A stretch of 64,000 nucleotides of DNA from an uncultured Bacilli bacterium (GCA_947632085.1 CANRNY010000001.1:39712-103711), one strand, 5' to 3'. Counted from the stretch's first letter, positions 19,278 through 28,895 are shown. Numbers and translations: made by a program. Notes: generated by a model not told the origin, from the sequence alone.

Positions 19278-22200
19278 TTACATCAATGCTTTTTTATTAA
19301 TTTGAAAATAGATTAATGATCCTAAAGATATAATTATTACGATAAACGCTATTAATATTCCATCTGATGTATTTGGAGATAAGATTGTTTTAGTGTTTGT
19401 AATAACTACCTTTTTCTCTATCCCATCTTCTATTGTACCTTTATCTCCATCTTTAGTAACATCATAACCATTTACAGCTTTTTCTGTAACTTCATATTTT
19501 ATACCTTCTGGAATATTAATTGCTGTTTTACTTTCTCCATCCTTTAAAGTAAATGTAGCAATACCATTTTTAAATTCCATTTCACCATATTGTCCATTTA
19601 TTTTTTTATCATCTAAAGTAACAGTGAAAGTAAACTCTTTATTTCTAATCTTATCTTTTTCTTTATTACTATCTACAACTTTTTTAGTAACCGTTAATAA
19701 TCCAGTCTTAGCTTTTGTATTAGTAAATAATACATCAGCAATATCCGCACTTGGTATTACGCCTTCATTATTTTTAGCAGTAACTTTAAATTCACTATTT
19801 TGAACTTCTTCAATTTTATATTTAGTTCCAACAGGAAGACCAATTAATCTTACACTTCCACCACCTTTAACACTTATAACACCCATTGATGTATTCGCTT
19901 TATTATCAACTTTAGAAAGTAGTAATTTGTATTGTTTATCTTCACCATTTTTTGTAAATAAATATTCATCAGCCAATTCTACACCATCAGGAGCAGTTAA
20001 AATAATATTAAAGTCGAATTCTCGATCAATTTGTTCTTCACCATTTAAACCAAATACTTTTTTAGATATTTCTAAATCACCATAATTTTTATCCCAGTTA
20101 GTTACTTTAACAGATATTTCATGCCCTGCAGCATTATTTACAGTACCATAATATCTATTACCTTCTTGTTTTAATCCATCCATATTAGAAGAATAAATTA
20201 TTTTATTATTATCATTATCATTATTCTCTTCAATAATATCAATCATTAAATTTTTGCCAAAATAATCTTGATTTTGAGGACTTAAACAAGTTTTCCAACT
20301 CTTTGAAGTATTTAATTCCACAACATTACCATTTTTCTGAGATAACGTAACTAGTTCATAATTATTCTTAACCGTTTTTCTATATTCTTGATACTCATCA
20401 CCATAATTATCATTTAAATATTGCAAAAATTCATCATAGTCATAAGCATCAGGATGAAATTCTAATAAATATTCTTCGAAATCAGCATAATAGTCATCTT
20501 GTTCTGAATAATAATCAGAAAAATATATTTTATACATCTTCATACAATATTCTTCTATATCATAACTATTTTTCCAACTTTTAAAATAACTTTCATACTC
20601 ATCTTCTATGTATTGTAAAAAATCATCATAATATTCTTCTTTATTATCATATTCCTCATAGAAATAATCTTCTAATCTATGATAAGTAAAATCATAATAA
20701 TCATCATAATAGTATTTTTCCCAATATTCTTCTATTGTATCAACATTATATTTTTCATAATTTTGACCATATTTATCAATTAAATATTTTTGATATTTAT
20801 CATTATAGTTTTCTTCTAAATATTCTTTTGTTTTCTTATCTTTATAATCATAATAATAAATACGTCTTAAATAATCTCTAAAATCAAAGTAATAAAAATT
20901 TATCACGTAATCCTCTAGTTGAATATTTTTCATAAATTCATTATATTCATCACCATATTTTTGATTAAGGTTGTTTAAATACTGTTGATGGTATTCTTCC
21001 TCTTTTTGAGTAATATAATCATTATATTCTTTGTAATATTCGCTATTATGTTCTTTTAAATAATCAGAAAATCTTTCACTATGTTCATAAAGGCAATAAC
21101 TTTCTATTGTCACATAAGATTCTTCAGTATCAGTTAATGGTAAAGGATAATACTTTCCATAAAGATTAGCAGAAACAAGCAAATTTATTTTCCAATCTTT
21201 ATTTGAAGGCGGATACATTTCTTTTTCAACTTTCAAACTAGTTTCCAAACCAGATATACTACCATCAGTACTTTCTTCCAAGCATCCCTTTTGCAGATTA
21301 TTAGAATCAGTACCACCACTATTCTTACTATGAATTATATTAATATTTATATTATCACCATTTTGTTCAATAACTATATTTTGCGACGAAAAATTATTTA
21401 ATACGTATACTTTTAATTGTCCTTCAACTTTTTTTATTATAAACTGAACAGGTCCTAAAAATGAAGTTCCAGGTTCAGAAAGTTCAGATTCATATAAATT
21501 ATACTTTCCTTCAGGAATATTTATAATTCTAATATTACCATTTGCATCAGGTTTAAGTTGTGTTGCATCACCAACTGATTCAATTGTACTTTCAATTTCA
21601 TATTCGTTATTATTTTCTTTAAAAATAGCATATTGATTAGCATACAAAACATCCATACCATTATAAGTATAATCTTCTTCATAATCAAAATCAGGTTCAA
21701 TACATGTTTCCTTCAATTCTTCAATAAATTGTTCTATAAAAGTTTCTTTATTATCTTCAATATATTTGTCTACTTTTTCAGATATATAATCTGAATAAAC
21801 ATTTTTAAAATAGTCGTAGTAATATAAATCGTGAACAACTTTACAATATTCTTCTATTGATTCATATTCATTATTATTTTCATTATTATATTCTTCATAC
21901 TCTTCACCATATTCTGAAGTTAATTCATTAATATATTCTTCATGATATTTTTCATAATTAGTACTATAATAATCGTCATATTCTTTATCATAATATTCAG
22001 AATACAATGTACTTTCTTGTTCTTCTAAATACTCATAAAAATAATAAGTATCTTCATAATCAATATTATCGGATGAACCATTATTAATTTTTGTACAAAT
22101 ATCATCTGTCCTTGTATAACTTCCAGTTGCAAACTTTATCCCAACATTAGATAAAGGAACAACCTTCGTGCCATTGTTTAAGCCAACATTAACATTAATA

Positions 22201-22379
22201 TTAACTGTTTCTGTTCCTTCAGGCATTACAAAAGCAATCGCTTTTTTATGCTCCGCATTAGTATTAGTTGCTACTACTAAAACAATAAAACATACTATAA
22301 AGAATAAAATACTTGCTCCTAATATTTTTCTGTTCTTGTATAAGTAATTATTACTTTTAATCTTAATCATATACCTCAC
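19278..22379 (-). CDS. Surface protein 4: Tyr-rich repeat, Cna-B/pilin-like domains, SPNTSD anchor
   Basis: Same family; KPDANGNIRIINIPEGKYNLYESELSEPG domain, Tyr-rich array, two C-terminal domains, SPNTSDGILIAFIVIIISLG. Confidence 0.85.
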   Translation of the reverse strand: MRYMIKIKSNNYLYKNRKILGASILFFIVCFIVLVVATNTNAEHKKAIAFVMPEGTETVNINVNVGLNNGTKVVPLSNVGIKFATGSYTRTDDICTKINNGSSDNIDYEDTYYFYEYLEEQESTLYSEYYDKEYDDYYSTNYEKYHEEYINELTSEYGEEYEEYNNENNNEYESIEEYCKVVHDLYYYDYFKNVYSDYISEKVDKYIEDNKETFIEQFIEELKETCIEPDFDYEEDYTYNGMDVLYANQYAIFKENNNEYEIESTIESVGDATQLKPDANGNIRIINIPEGKYNLYESELSEPGTSFLGPVQFIIKKVEGQLKVYVLNNFSSQNIVIEQNGDNININIIHSKNSGGTDSNNLQKGCLEESTDGSISGLETSLKVEKEMYPPSNKDWKINLLVSANLYGKYYPLPLTDTEESYVTIESYCLYEHSERFSDYLKEHNSEYYKEYNDYITQKEEEYHQQYLNNLNQKYGDEYNEFMKNIQLEDYVINFYYFDFRDYLRRIYYYDYKDKKTKEYLEENYNDKYQKYLIDKYGQNYEKYNVDTIEEYWEKYYYDDYYDFTYHRLEDYFYEEYDNKEEYYDDFLQYIEDEYESYFKSWKNSYDIEEYCMKMYKIYFSDYYSEQDDYYADFEEYLLEFHPDAYDYDEFLQYLNDNYGDEYQEYRKTVKNNYELVTLSQKNGNVVELNTSKSWKTCLSPQNQDYFGKNLMIDIIEENNDNDNNKIIYSSNMDGLKQEGNRYYGTVNNAAGHEISVKVTNWDKNYGDLEISKKVFGLNGEEQIDREFDFNIILTAPDGVELADEYLFTKNGEDKQYKLLLSKVDNKANTSMGVISVKGGGSVRLIGLPVGTKYKIEEVQNSEFKVTAKNNEGVIPSADIADVLFTNTKAKTGLLTVTKKVVDSNKEKDKIRNKEFTFTVTLDDKKINGQYGEMEFKNGIATFTLKDGESKTAINIPEGIKYEVTEKAVNGYDVTKDGDKGTIEDGIEKKVVITNTKTILSPNTSDGILIAFIVIIISLGSLIYFQINKKALM

Positions 22380-22395
22380 CTATTTTACTAAAAAA

Positions 22396-22425
22396 ATTAT
22401 ACCCCCCCCGGTAGTCAATTGTCAA
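22396..22425 (-). promoter_or_regulatory. Predicted phase-variable promoter of surface gene 4 (G8 in spacer)
   Basis: Minus strand TTGACA (22420-22425) ATTGACTACC GGGGGGGG (22402-22409) TATAAT (22396-22401); 18-bp spacer. Confidence 0.75.
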
Positions 22426-22479
22426 TCAATTAATAACCCATTCAAAAGAGATTATATTAATCTTTATTTTTTCATAACA

Positions 22480-22504
22480 AAAAGACCTTTTTAAAGGTCT
22501 TTTA
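22480..22504 (-). terminator. Terminator of surface protein gene 5
   Basis: aaaagacctttttaaaggtctttta hairpin. Confidence 0.75.
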
Positions 22505-24763
22505 CTACATCATAAATTTCTTATTAATTTGAAAATATATTAATGTTCCTAATGATATAAATAATAATATTACAGCTACTATAATACTATTAGAAGTATT
22601 AGGAGGCATTTCATCATTAGTTTTAACATTAGTAATTATTACTTCTTTAATAACTCCTTCTTCAATAGTACCTTTAGTATTTTCTTCTACCATTTCATAT
22701 CCTTTAGTACTTTCTTCTTTTACTTCATAAGTAATATCTTTAGGTATATTAATAGCAGTAATACTTTCATCATGTTTTAAAGTGAATGTTGCAACACCAT
22801 CTTTAAATTCCATTTCACCATATTTACCATTTATATTTTTATCACTTAAAATTACTTTAAATTTAAATTCTTGTTTAGTATTAATATTATTTTCAGCAAC
22901 AACATTTTTAGTAACAGTTAACATACCAGTATTCTTTTTAGTATTTGTAAAGAAAACATTTTGAATATCAGCACCTATAATAGTACCTTTATCATTTTTA
23001 GGATTTACTTCATATTCCCCATTTTGTTCTTCTGTTATAGTATAAGTTGTTCCAGTTGGTATACCAATTAATCTAATAGTATCTCCAGCTTTTATCGTAA
23101 TAACAGCACTCTTAGTATTATCATTTTCTGTTGTAAATTCTAATGTATTATAAGTACTATCACCATTAACAGTATAGTTATATTTATCTTCTAATTTATT
23201 AGTACCATTTGAAGTTAATACTATCTTAAATTTAAAATCTTTACCTGTTTCTTCTAATCCAGTATCACTAAATAATTTCTTAGATATTTGTAAATCTCCA
23301 TAATTTTTATCCCAGTTAACTATTTTAACAGTTACCTCATGTCCCATAGCATTTCTTACAGTACCATAAAATCTATTACCTTCTTGTTTTAATCCTGGCA
23401 TATTAGATGAATAAGATATATCATAGTCATCATGATCTTCCTCAATAATATCAACGATTAAATCACCAGGAGCTCTTCCAACTTCAGTATCATCAAAGCA
23501 AACACCAAAACTTACAGTATCATTTATTTCTGCAACATTACCATTACTTTTAGATAAAGTAACATCTCTATATAAATTTTCAGCATTATTCTCTAAATAT
23601 TCTTGATATTCCTTACCATAAGTATCTGTTAAATACTTTTCATATTCATCATAATAAGCATAATAGTAATCCTCATAATGTTGTTTTAAATAACGCCAAT
23701 AATATTCAAAACCACCATTTTCATAATAATCTTTTAGAGTTTTCTTGTAACGGCAAACCCACACACTATAACTACCACAATATTCTTTAAATTCATCTTC
23801 ATATTCATCAAAAACATAATTCTCGTATTCATCATAATAAGCATTATAATAAGCACTATAATTTTCTTCTAAATAGTCATAATAATTATCACCATTTTCT
23901 TCTGAAGCGTAATCTTCTAGTGTTTTAAAAGAAGTATTTGTTAAACCACCATAATTCGGAAGATTAATATAAGCTGCAACTTTTAAATTGACGCTCCAAT
24001 CATCAATAGAAGGAGGGTATACTTCTTTAGAAATTTTTAAATCACTAGAAGTACCGACTATATTTCCATGAGTAACTGCTTTAATACAGCTTAAAGATGG
24101 TAAATCAGAAGCTGATAATTTATTAGTTTTTTCGTGTAAAATCTCAACATTAATAGTATTATTATCATCCTTAGTGATTTTTATTCCTTTAGTAGTTGAA
24201 GATACAGAAACGTTTAGTTTATTACTATTATTATCATCTTTAGTTAATTCAAGATAAATAGGTTCAATCAAATAAATTTGACTATAAGGCATTTCAGATT
24301 CGTATATAATATATTCACCTTCAGGAATGCCTTTAATGTTTATTTTTCCACTACTATTTGTTTTCATTTGTGTTGCTTCTGCTTGAGATTCACTTAAAGA
24401 TTTAATAGAATAAGAATCATCAGAAAATGTAAAACCAATATAATCTACTCTTTCTTTCCAATAATCCTCATTACCTTTATTTTCCTCACAAGTTTCAGAA
24501 TCATCATAAACACATTTCATTTTTAATTTACCCATCTTGTATCCAATATTCGCCATTGCTTTTTCTTCTTCACCATTTTTTAGTTTTGTATTTATCGTAA
24601 GATCAACAGTAGTAGCACCTTCCTCTAATTCAAATTCTACTGTTGTATCTTCTGCTTCAATTCTTACAGCTACAGTTAAAACTACAAAGCAAATGATAAA
24701 AAAGCAAATAGCCGTAATTATAATTCCCCTATTTTCAAACCAATAATTCTTTTTATTCATCAT
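22505..24763 (-). CDS. Surface protein 5: short Tyr-rich insert, Cna-B/pilin-like domains, PPNTSN anchor
   Basis: Same family with the shortest repeat region; ends MPPNTSNSIIVAVILLFISLGTLIYFQINKKFMM. Confidence 0.85.
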   Translation of the reverse strand: MMNKKNYWFENRGIIITAICFFIICFVVLTVAVRIEAEDTTVEFELEEGATTVDLTINTKLKNGEEEKAMANIGYKMGKLKMKCVYDDSETCEENKGNEDYWKERVDYIGFTFSDDSYSIKSLSESQAEATQMKTNSSGKINIKGIPEGEYIIYESEMPYSQIYLIEPIYLELTKDDNNSNKLNVSVSSTTKGIKITKDDNNTINVEILHEKTNKLSASDLPSLSCIKAVTHGNIVGTSSDLKISKEVYPPSIDDWSVNLKVAAYINLPNYGGLTNTSFKTLEDYASEENGDNYYDYLEENYSAYYNAYYDEYENYVFDEYEDEFKEYCGSYSVWVCRYKKTLKDYYENGGFEYYWRYLKQHYEDYYYAYYDEYEKYLTDTYGKEYQEYLENNAENLYRDVTLSKSNGNVAEINDTVSFGVCFDDTEVGRAPGDLIVDIIEEDHDDYDISYSSNMPGLKQEGNRFYGTVRNAMGHEVTVKIVNWDKNYGDLQISKKLFSDTGLEETGKDFKFKIVLTSNGTNKLEDKYNYTVNGDSTYNTLEFTTENDNTKSAVITIKAGDTIRLIGIPTGTTYTITEEQNGEYEVNPKNDKGTIIGADIQNVFFTNTKKNTGMLTVTKNVVAENNINTKQEFKFKVILSDKNINGKYGEMEFKDGVATFTLKHDESITAINIPKDITYEVKEESTKGYEMVEENTKGTIEEGVIKEVIITNVKTNDEMPPNTSNSIIVAVILLFISLGTLIYFQINKKFMM

Positions 24764-26057
24764 CTATCCCTCTTTCTATATTACTTAATAAACCAAGCAT
24801 CATAAATAACAAAGGTGCCGTAAAATAAATATTTAAATTAAAAAAATCTTGCATTAAATAACATAATATTCCACTACCTATTGCTAAATAATAACAATTC
24901 TTTCTTTTCTTAATCCAAATAAATAAATTACTTAATAAAAACAAAATATAACTTAATGCTCCACAAATTCCAATATTTATCAAATATCCTAAATAAGCAT
25001 TATGAGCATTATCAACATATGCTATTCCTTCATTACCAATGCTATACCACTGAATATGAAATCTTTTACTAGTTGTACCAGGTCCACTACCTAATATTGG
25101 CTTTTCTAAAAACAACTCTATTCCTTGTCTCCATATTAATCCTCTACCAGTACCAAAATCATCACTCATTCTTCCATGCAGAACCTCAGATACTTCATGA
25201 AGAGTAATATTATTGCCTTTATAAAAAAATATTCCTCCAATAACTGCTATAATTAAGCAAAATACCACTATTCCTGATTTTATAGCTGTTTTATTTTTTT
25301 TAAATAAAAGTGGTAATGTAATTAAAAAACAACCAACTAATGCTAATAAACCAGAAGTAACATTAATAATAAAACTAATAGCTAGACCAAGTAACGCTGG
25401 AAATATTAGCAATCTATCTTTTTTATAAGATGATTTTAAGGAAAAGATAAATAAAGTTGGTATTACTAAACAATGAAAAGCTGATAAAAAATCAATATTA
25501 CCAATAGTGCCTAAAAATGATTTACTATATGTAAAATAACTTAAACCATTAGGATATAACCATAAAACATTAAAACCTAATATTTGTAAAACTGAAACCA
25601 TAGAACATAAAGATAAACTAATTCCTAAAGCCCACATAAATATTCTTTTTGGTTTAGAAAATAATGATACCCCAAAGAAAATAGCTACATATAGTAATAT
25701 CGTTATAAATCCTTCGTATCTTCCTATTTTAAAAAAGACATCTGGTTTATAACTAGAGCATAAAGTAGAAATAAGAGATATAATTAAAAATAAAAATGCA
25801 AAGACATAAGATATTTTAAAATTAAAGTAAAATTTCTTTTTCTTAATTCGTTCAGCAATAAAAAGTAATATTAATAATGATAACCAAACTCCAGTAGTAA
25901 TTAAAAAGAAATATAATTTTATTACACTAATTTCGGAATACCCATTAAAACATATTAATGGGAAAAAAAGGAACATAACAAAAATATAAATATTAGTAAC
26001 GGTCTCTGTATTTATTATATCCAATATCGCCTTTTTTCTATTCTTACTTTTCTTCAT
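24753..26057 (-). CDS. O-antigen ligase/polymerase-like (Wzy_C, PF04932-type) membrane protein 2
   Basis: Clear paralogue of 10298..11632 (NFKISYVFAFLFLIIS.STLCSSYKPDVFFKIGRYEGF; YVDNAHNAYLGYLINIGICGALSY); 11-bp overlap with surface protein 5. Confidence 0.82.
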   Translation of the reverse strand: MKKSKNRKKAILDIINTETVTNIYIFVMFLFFPLICFNGYSEISVIKLYFFLITTGVWLSLLILLFIAERIKKKKFYFNFKISYVFAFLFLIISLISTLCSSYKPDVFFKIGRYEGFITILLYVAIFFGVSLFSKPKRIFMWALGISLSLCSMVSVLQILGFNVLWLYPNGLSYFTYSKSFLGTIGNIDFLSAFHCLVIPTLFIFSLKSSYKKDRLLIFPALLGLAISFIINVTSGLLALVGCFLITLPLLFKKNKTAIKSGIVVFCLIIAVIGGIFFYKGNNITLHEVSEVLHGRMSDDFGTGRGLIWRQGIELFLEKPILGSGPGTTSKRFHIQWYSIGNEGIAYVDNAHNAYLGYLINIGICGALSYILFLLSNLFIWIKKRKNCYYLAIGSGILCYLMQDFFNLNIYFTAPLLFMMLGLLSNIERGIDDE

Positions 26058-26085
26058 ATTATCTATACAACCTTATACTATTAAA

Positions 26086-26115
26086 ATTATACCCCCCCCG
26101 GTCAACATTTGTCAA
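26086..26115 (-). promoter_or_regulatory. Predicted phase-variable promoter of ligase 2 / surface protein 5 operon (G8 in spacer)
   Basis: Minus strand TTGACA (26110-26115) AATGTTGACC GGGGGGGG (26092-26099) TATAAT (26086-26091); 18-bp spacer. Confidence 0.75.
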
Positions 26116-26140
26116 CCTGTTTATAACACCTGTTTATAAC
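26115..26140. repeat. 13-bp perfect tandem repeat upstream of the ligase 2 promoter
   Basis: acctgtttataac x2 (26115-26127, 26128-26140). Confidence 0.85.
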
Positions 26141-26153
26141 ATATCTTAAGGAA

Positions 26154-26210
26154 AATAAGGCTAAATTTGACGATAATAAACCCAATATGCTACAATTTTA
26201 ATCATTAAGG
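26154..26210 (+). promoter_or_regulatory. Predicted divergent promoter and RBS region of the 880-aa gene
   Basis: ttgacg-18 bp-tacaat, followed by a purine-rich aagggggttttaaagtg start region. Confidence 0.5.
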
Positions 26211-26220
26211 GGGTTTTAAA

Positions 26221-28863
26221 GTGAATACTATAATTGCTAATGAATTAGAAGAAATAAGACCATTATTAAAAGGTAATGAACGTTTAATCGAATTATTTCA
26301 AGTCATTCCAACTGCTACTACTGATGTCTATAATGCTACTGCTGAAATATTTGCTAATCGTTGTTATGATGAAATAAATTCGCAAAATAAAATAATTCCT
26401 CATGGTTTTTATGCTATTCTTGAATCTCATATTAGAATGGATGGTTTATTACCAACCTTAAAAAAATTTGATCGTGAAATAAATTTAATTGCTAAAACAA
26501 TGGGGATGTCTCCCTCTGATTTAAAACTTATTATTAAAGATATTCGTGAACCTAAAATAGATAATGTCGTTAATCGTGAAAATAGAGTTAAAGCGCAAGC
26601 AACTTTAAAAGATATTATCCGTCGTTTTACTTCCAAATATAAAGAAACTTACTTAAAGAAAGTAATAGCTGAACGTAAAAAACTTTTAGAGCCTTATGTT
26701 ACTATTCCACGTAAGAGTAAAATAAAAATGCCTATTGAAGAATTCGTAAAACAAGTTAAAGATAATGAATTACTTATTGAAGCCTTAAAATCATATCTTC
26801 TATCTAAATTAGATATTACTTTTGATGAAGCAACATTAAAGGATTTAATTGAAGCATCATTTGCTGAAGATTATATAACCGCTATTAAAAATGTCTTAGG
26901 TATTACTATTACTGAACCTAAAGATTTAGAGTATTTTCAATCTAATAAAAATGGTAATCGTTTAAAGTTTAACTTTGAACGTAAATTAAATTCTTTAATG
27001 AAAGAACGTCCATTAAATTCTAAAGAATCTATGTTAGAAGTAATTAATTATCGTACTAATGCTAAATTAACTAACACTAGTGAAGATACTCCTGAATTTA
27101 ATGAATTAAAAACTAAAGTTACAGCTAGTGAATTATTCTTAAGTGAAGAAATAAGTGCTATTATGAGTAAATGTGATAATTGTACTTTGTCTTTAGTAAA
27201 TGGTAAATTCATCTTTAATATTCCTAAAGTATTAACTAAAGAAGAATGTGATGAATGCCGTCAATATATAAGATTCTTAAAGTATTTAAAAGGTATTCAT
27301 AATATTATTCAACAAGAATATTCTCATCAAAATAAAACCTTCCAATTACTAGCTTCTAATGTCTCTTCACCAGATGAAATCCAAAACTATATTATCGATA
27401 TAACTCCATGGTATAAAAGTGAAAAAATAATTAGATTATTAAGTAAATTAAATATTCGTAATATTCTTACTCTTAGTAATGAAGACTTTAATACTCTTAA
27501 AGATTTATTAATTAATAAAGGATTATTATGGGCTTACTTATCAGATAATATTGAATTAAGAAATATTGCTATTATTATTAATAATTTTGAATATATCGTA
27601 AGATATTGTAAGATTGATAAATTAACTAAAGATAATTTAACTGATATTCAAAAGAAAGCTTATTTATATGGTTATGCTGATGAAGTATTAATTGGTTTAA
27701 TTGGTATTGATAATGTTGCTAAGATAATTAATTATAATCAGTTTGCCGGTGTAACCGTAACTGATGAATTAATTAAGAAAAGATTAAAGAAAGTAACTGA
27801 TTTAGCTGTCCGTAGTGAACGTTATAATTTAAGTAGTTTACCATTTGATTGTAATATTAAATTAGGTAATTATACTTTATCAAGATATCATAATAATGAT
27901 CCAGCTATCTTTACTAGTGGTATCGATACTAAAACTTGCTTTTTCGTATCTGTAAATGAGAATGATTTCTTCTTTTATAGTTTAATTCATAAAGATGGTT
28001 ATGTTCTTAAAATAACTAACGAAAAAGGTGAATTAGTTGCTCGTGCTTCATGTTTTAGACATAATAACGTTTTAATGATTAATGGTATTAGATGTCGTAA
28101 TAATAAGGTAGTACCTGAAAATCAAGAAGAGTTTAAGGAAATGTTAAGATTAGTTGATTTAATTAAGTTAATGGCTCAAAAAATGATTAGTATGACTAAA
28201 GATGATGATTGTCCTATCGATTATGTTGTATGTAATCGTGCTGGTATCTTAGAAAATGCTTATTTTGAAGATAAGTTTGAAAGATTAAATCCTGTCTTAT
28301 TTGCTGAACCAGTAAATGTCTATTCTGATGAATGGCACCAATTTGTTCATTTATATGATAATGAGGAAGAACAATTACTTCAAGAAGTTCCATATAATCA
28401 AGAACATAGTTTTACAACTGATTTTGGTGATCACTACCCTGCTTTATTAATCGCTTCTCGTGATTATCGTGGTTTATTAAGTCCACGTGATATTAGTATT
28501 AGTGATCAACCAGATACTTATCGTCGTCCTCGTCAAACACCACAAGTATATATGAAAGATGAAATAACTGACGATATTTTAGCTAAAATAAATCGTATTA
28601 GAGCTTTATCTTGTTTTATAGGTAATAAAGAAGAAGTTGAAGCTAAACGTAAAAGTTTTCATTTAATTAATAATTTAGATGGTATAGAAAGTATTGTTTT
28701 AGGTGAAGACTGGGTTCTTATTTATTATTTAGATAATACTGTTAAAGTTCATTATGCTAATGATATTAAAACATCTATTGTTGAATCATCTAAATATATT
28801 AAAGATAAGAAATATGAAAAAGATGGTGTAAAACTTTATTTTATCCCACATAAAAAGCCATAA
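26221..28863 (+). CDS. Large protein of unknown function (880 aa)
   Basis: Long ORF with RBS-like aaggggg; no family confidently recognised. Contains TKTCFFVSVNENDFFFYSLIHKDGYVLKITNEKGELVARASCFRHNNVLMINGIRC. Confidence 0.85.
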   Translation: MNTIIANELEEIRPLLKGNERLIELFQVIPTATTDVYNATAEIFANRCYDEINSQNKIIPHGFYAILESHIRMDGLLPTLKKFDREINLIAKTMGMSPSDLKLIIKDIREPKIDNVVNRENRVKAQATLKDIIRRFTSKYKETYLKKVIAERKKLLEPYVTIPRKSKIKMPIEEFVKQVKDNELLIEALKSYLLSKLDITFDEATLKDLIEASFAEDYITAIKNVLGITITEPKDLEYFQSNKNGNRLKFNFERKLNSLMKERPLNSKESMLEVINYRTNAKLTNTSEDTPEFNELKTKVTASELFLSEEISAIMSKCDNCTLSLVNGKFIFNIPKVLTKEECDECRQYIRFLKYLKGIHNIIQQEYSHQNKTFQLLASNVSSPDEIQNYIIDITPWYKSEKIIRLLSKLNIRNILTLSNEDFNTLKDLLINKGLLWAYLSDNIELRNIAIIINNFEYIVRYCKIDKLTKDNLTDIQKKAYLYGYADEVLIGLIGIDNVAKIINYNQFAGVTVTDELIKKRLKKVTDLAVRSERYNLSSLPFDCNIKLGNYTLSRYHNNDPAIFTSGIDTKTCFFVSVNENDFFFYSLIHKDGYVLKITNEKGELVARASCFRHNNVLMINGIRCRNNKVVPENQEEFKEMLRLVDLIKLMAQKMISMTKDDDCPIDYVVCNRAGILENAYFEDKFERLNPVLFAEPVNVYSDEWHQFVHLYDNEEEQLLQEVPYNQEHSFTTDFGDHYPALLIASRDYRGLLSPRDISISDQPDTYRRPRQTPQVYMKDEITDDILAKINRIRALSCFIGNKEEVEAKRKSFHLINNLDGIESIVLGEDWVLIYYLDNTVKVHYANDIKTSIVESSKYIKDKKYEKDGVKLYFIPHKKP

Positions 28864-28865
28864 AA

Positions 28866-28895
28866 AAGAAGTTAGAAATATCTAACTTTTTTTAT
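28866..28895. terminator. Bidirectional terminator between convergent genes
   Basis: aaaagaagttagaaatatctaacttttttt hairpin. Confidence 0.75.

Noticed and set aside
8400-21900. Repeated 'ttcttctaaatattc...' motifs resembling a short-repeat or CRISPR-like array
   Set aside because: They are in-frame degenerate coding repeats (YLEE..EE) without constant repeat/spacer periodicity, and no cas genes are nearby.
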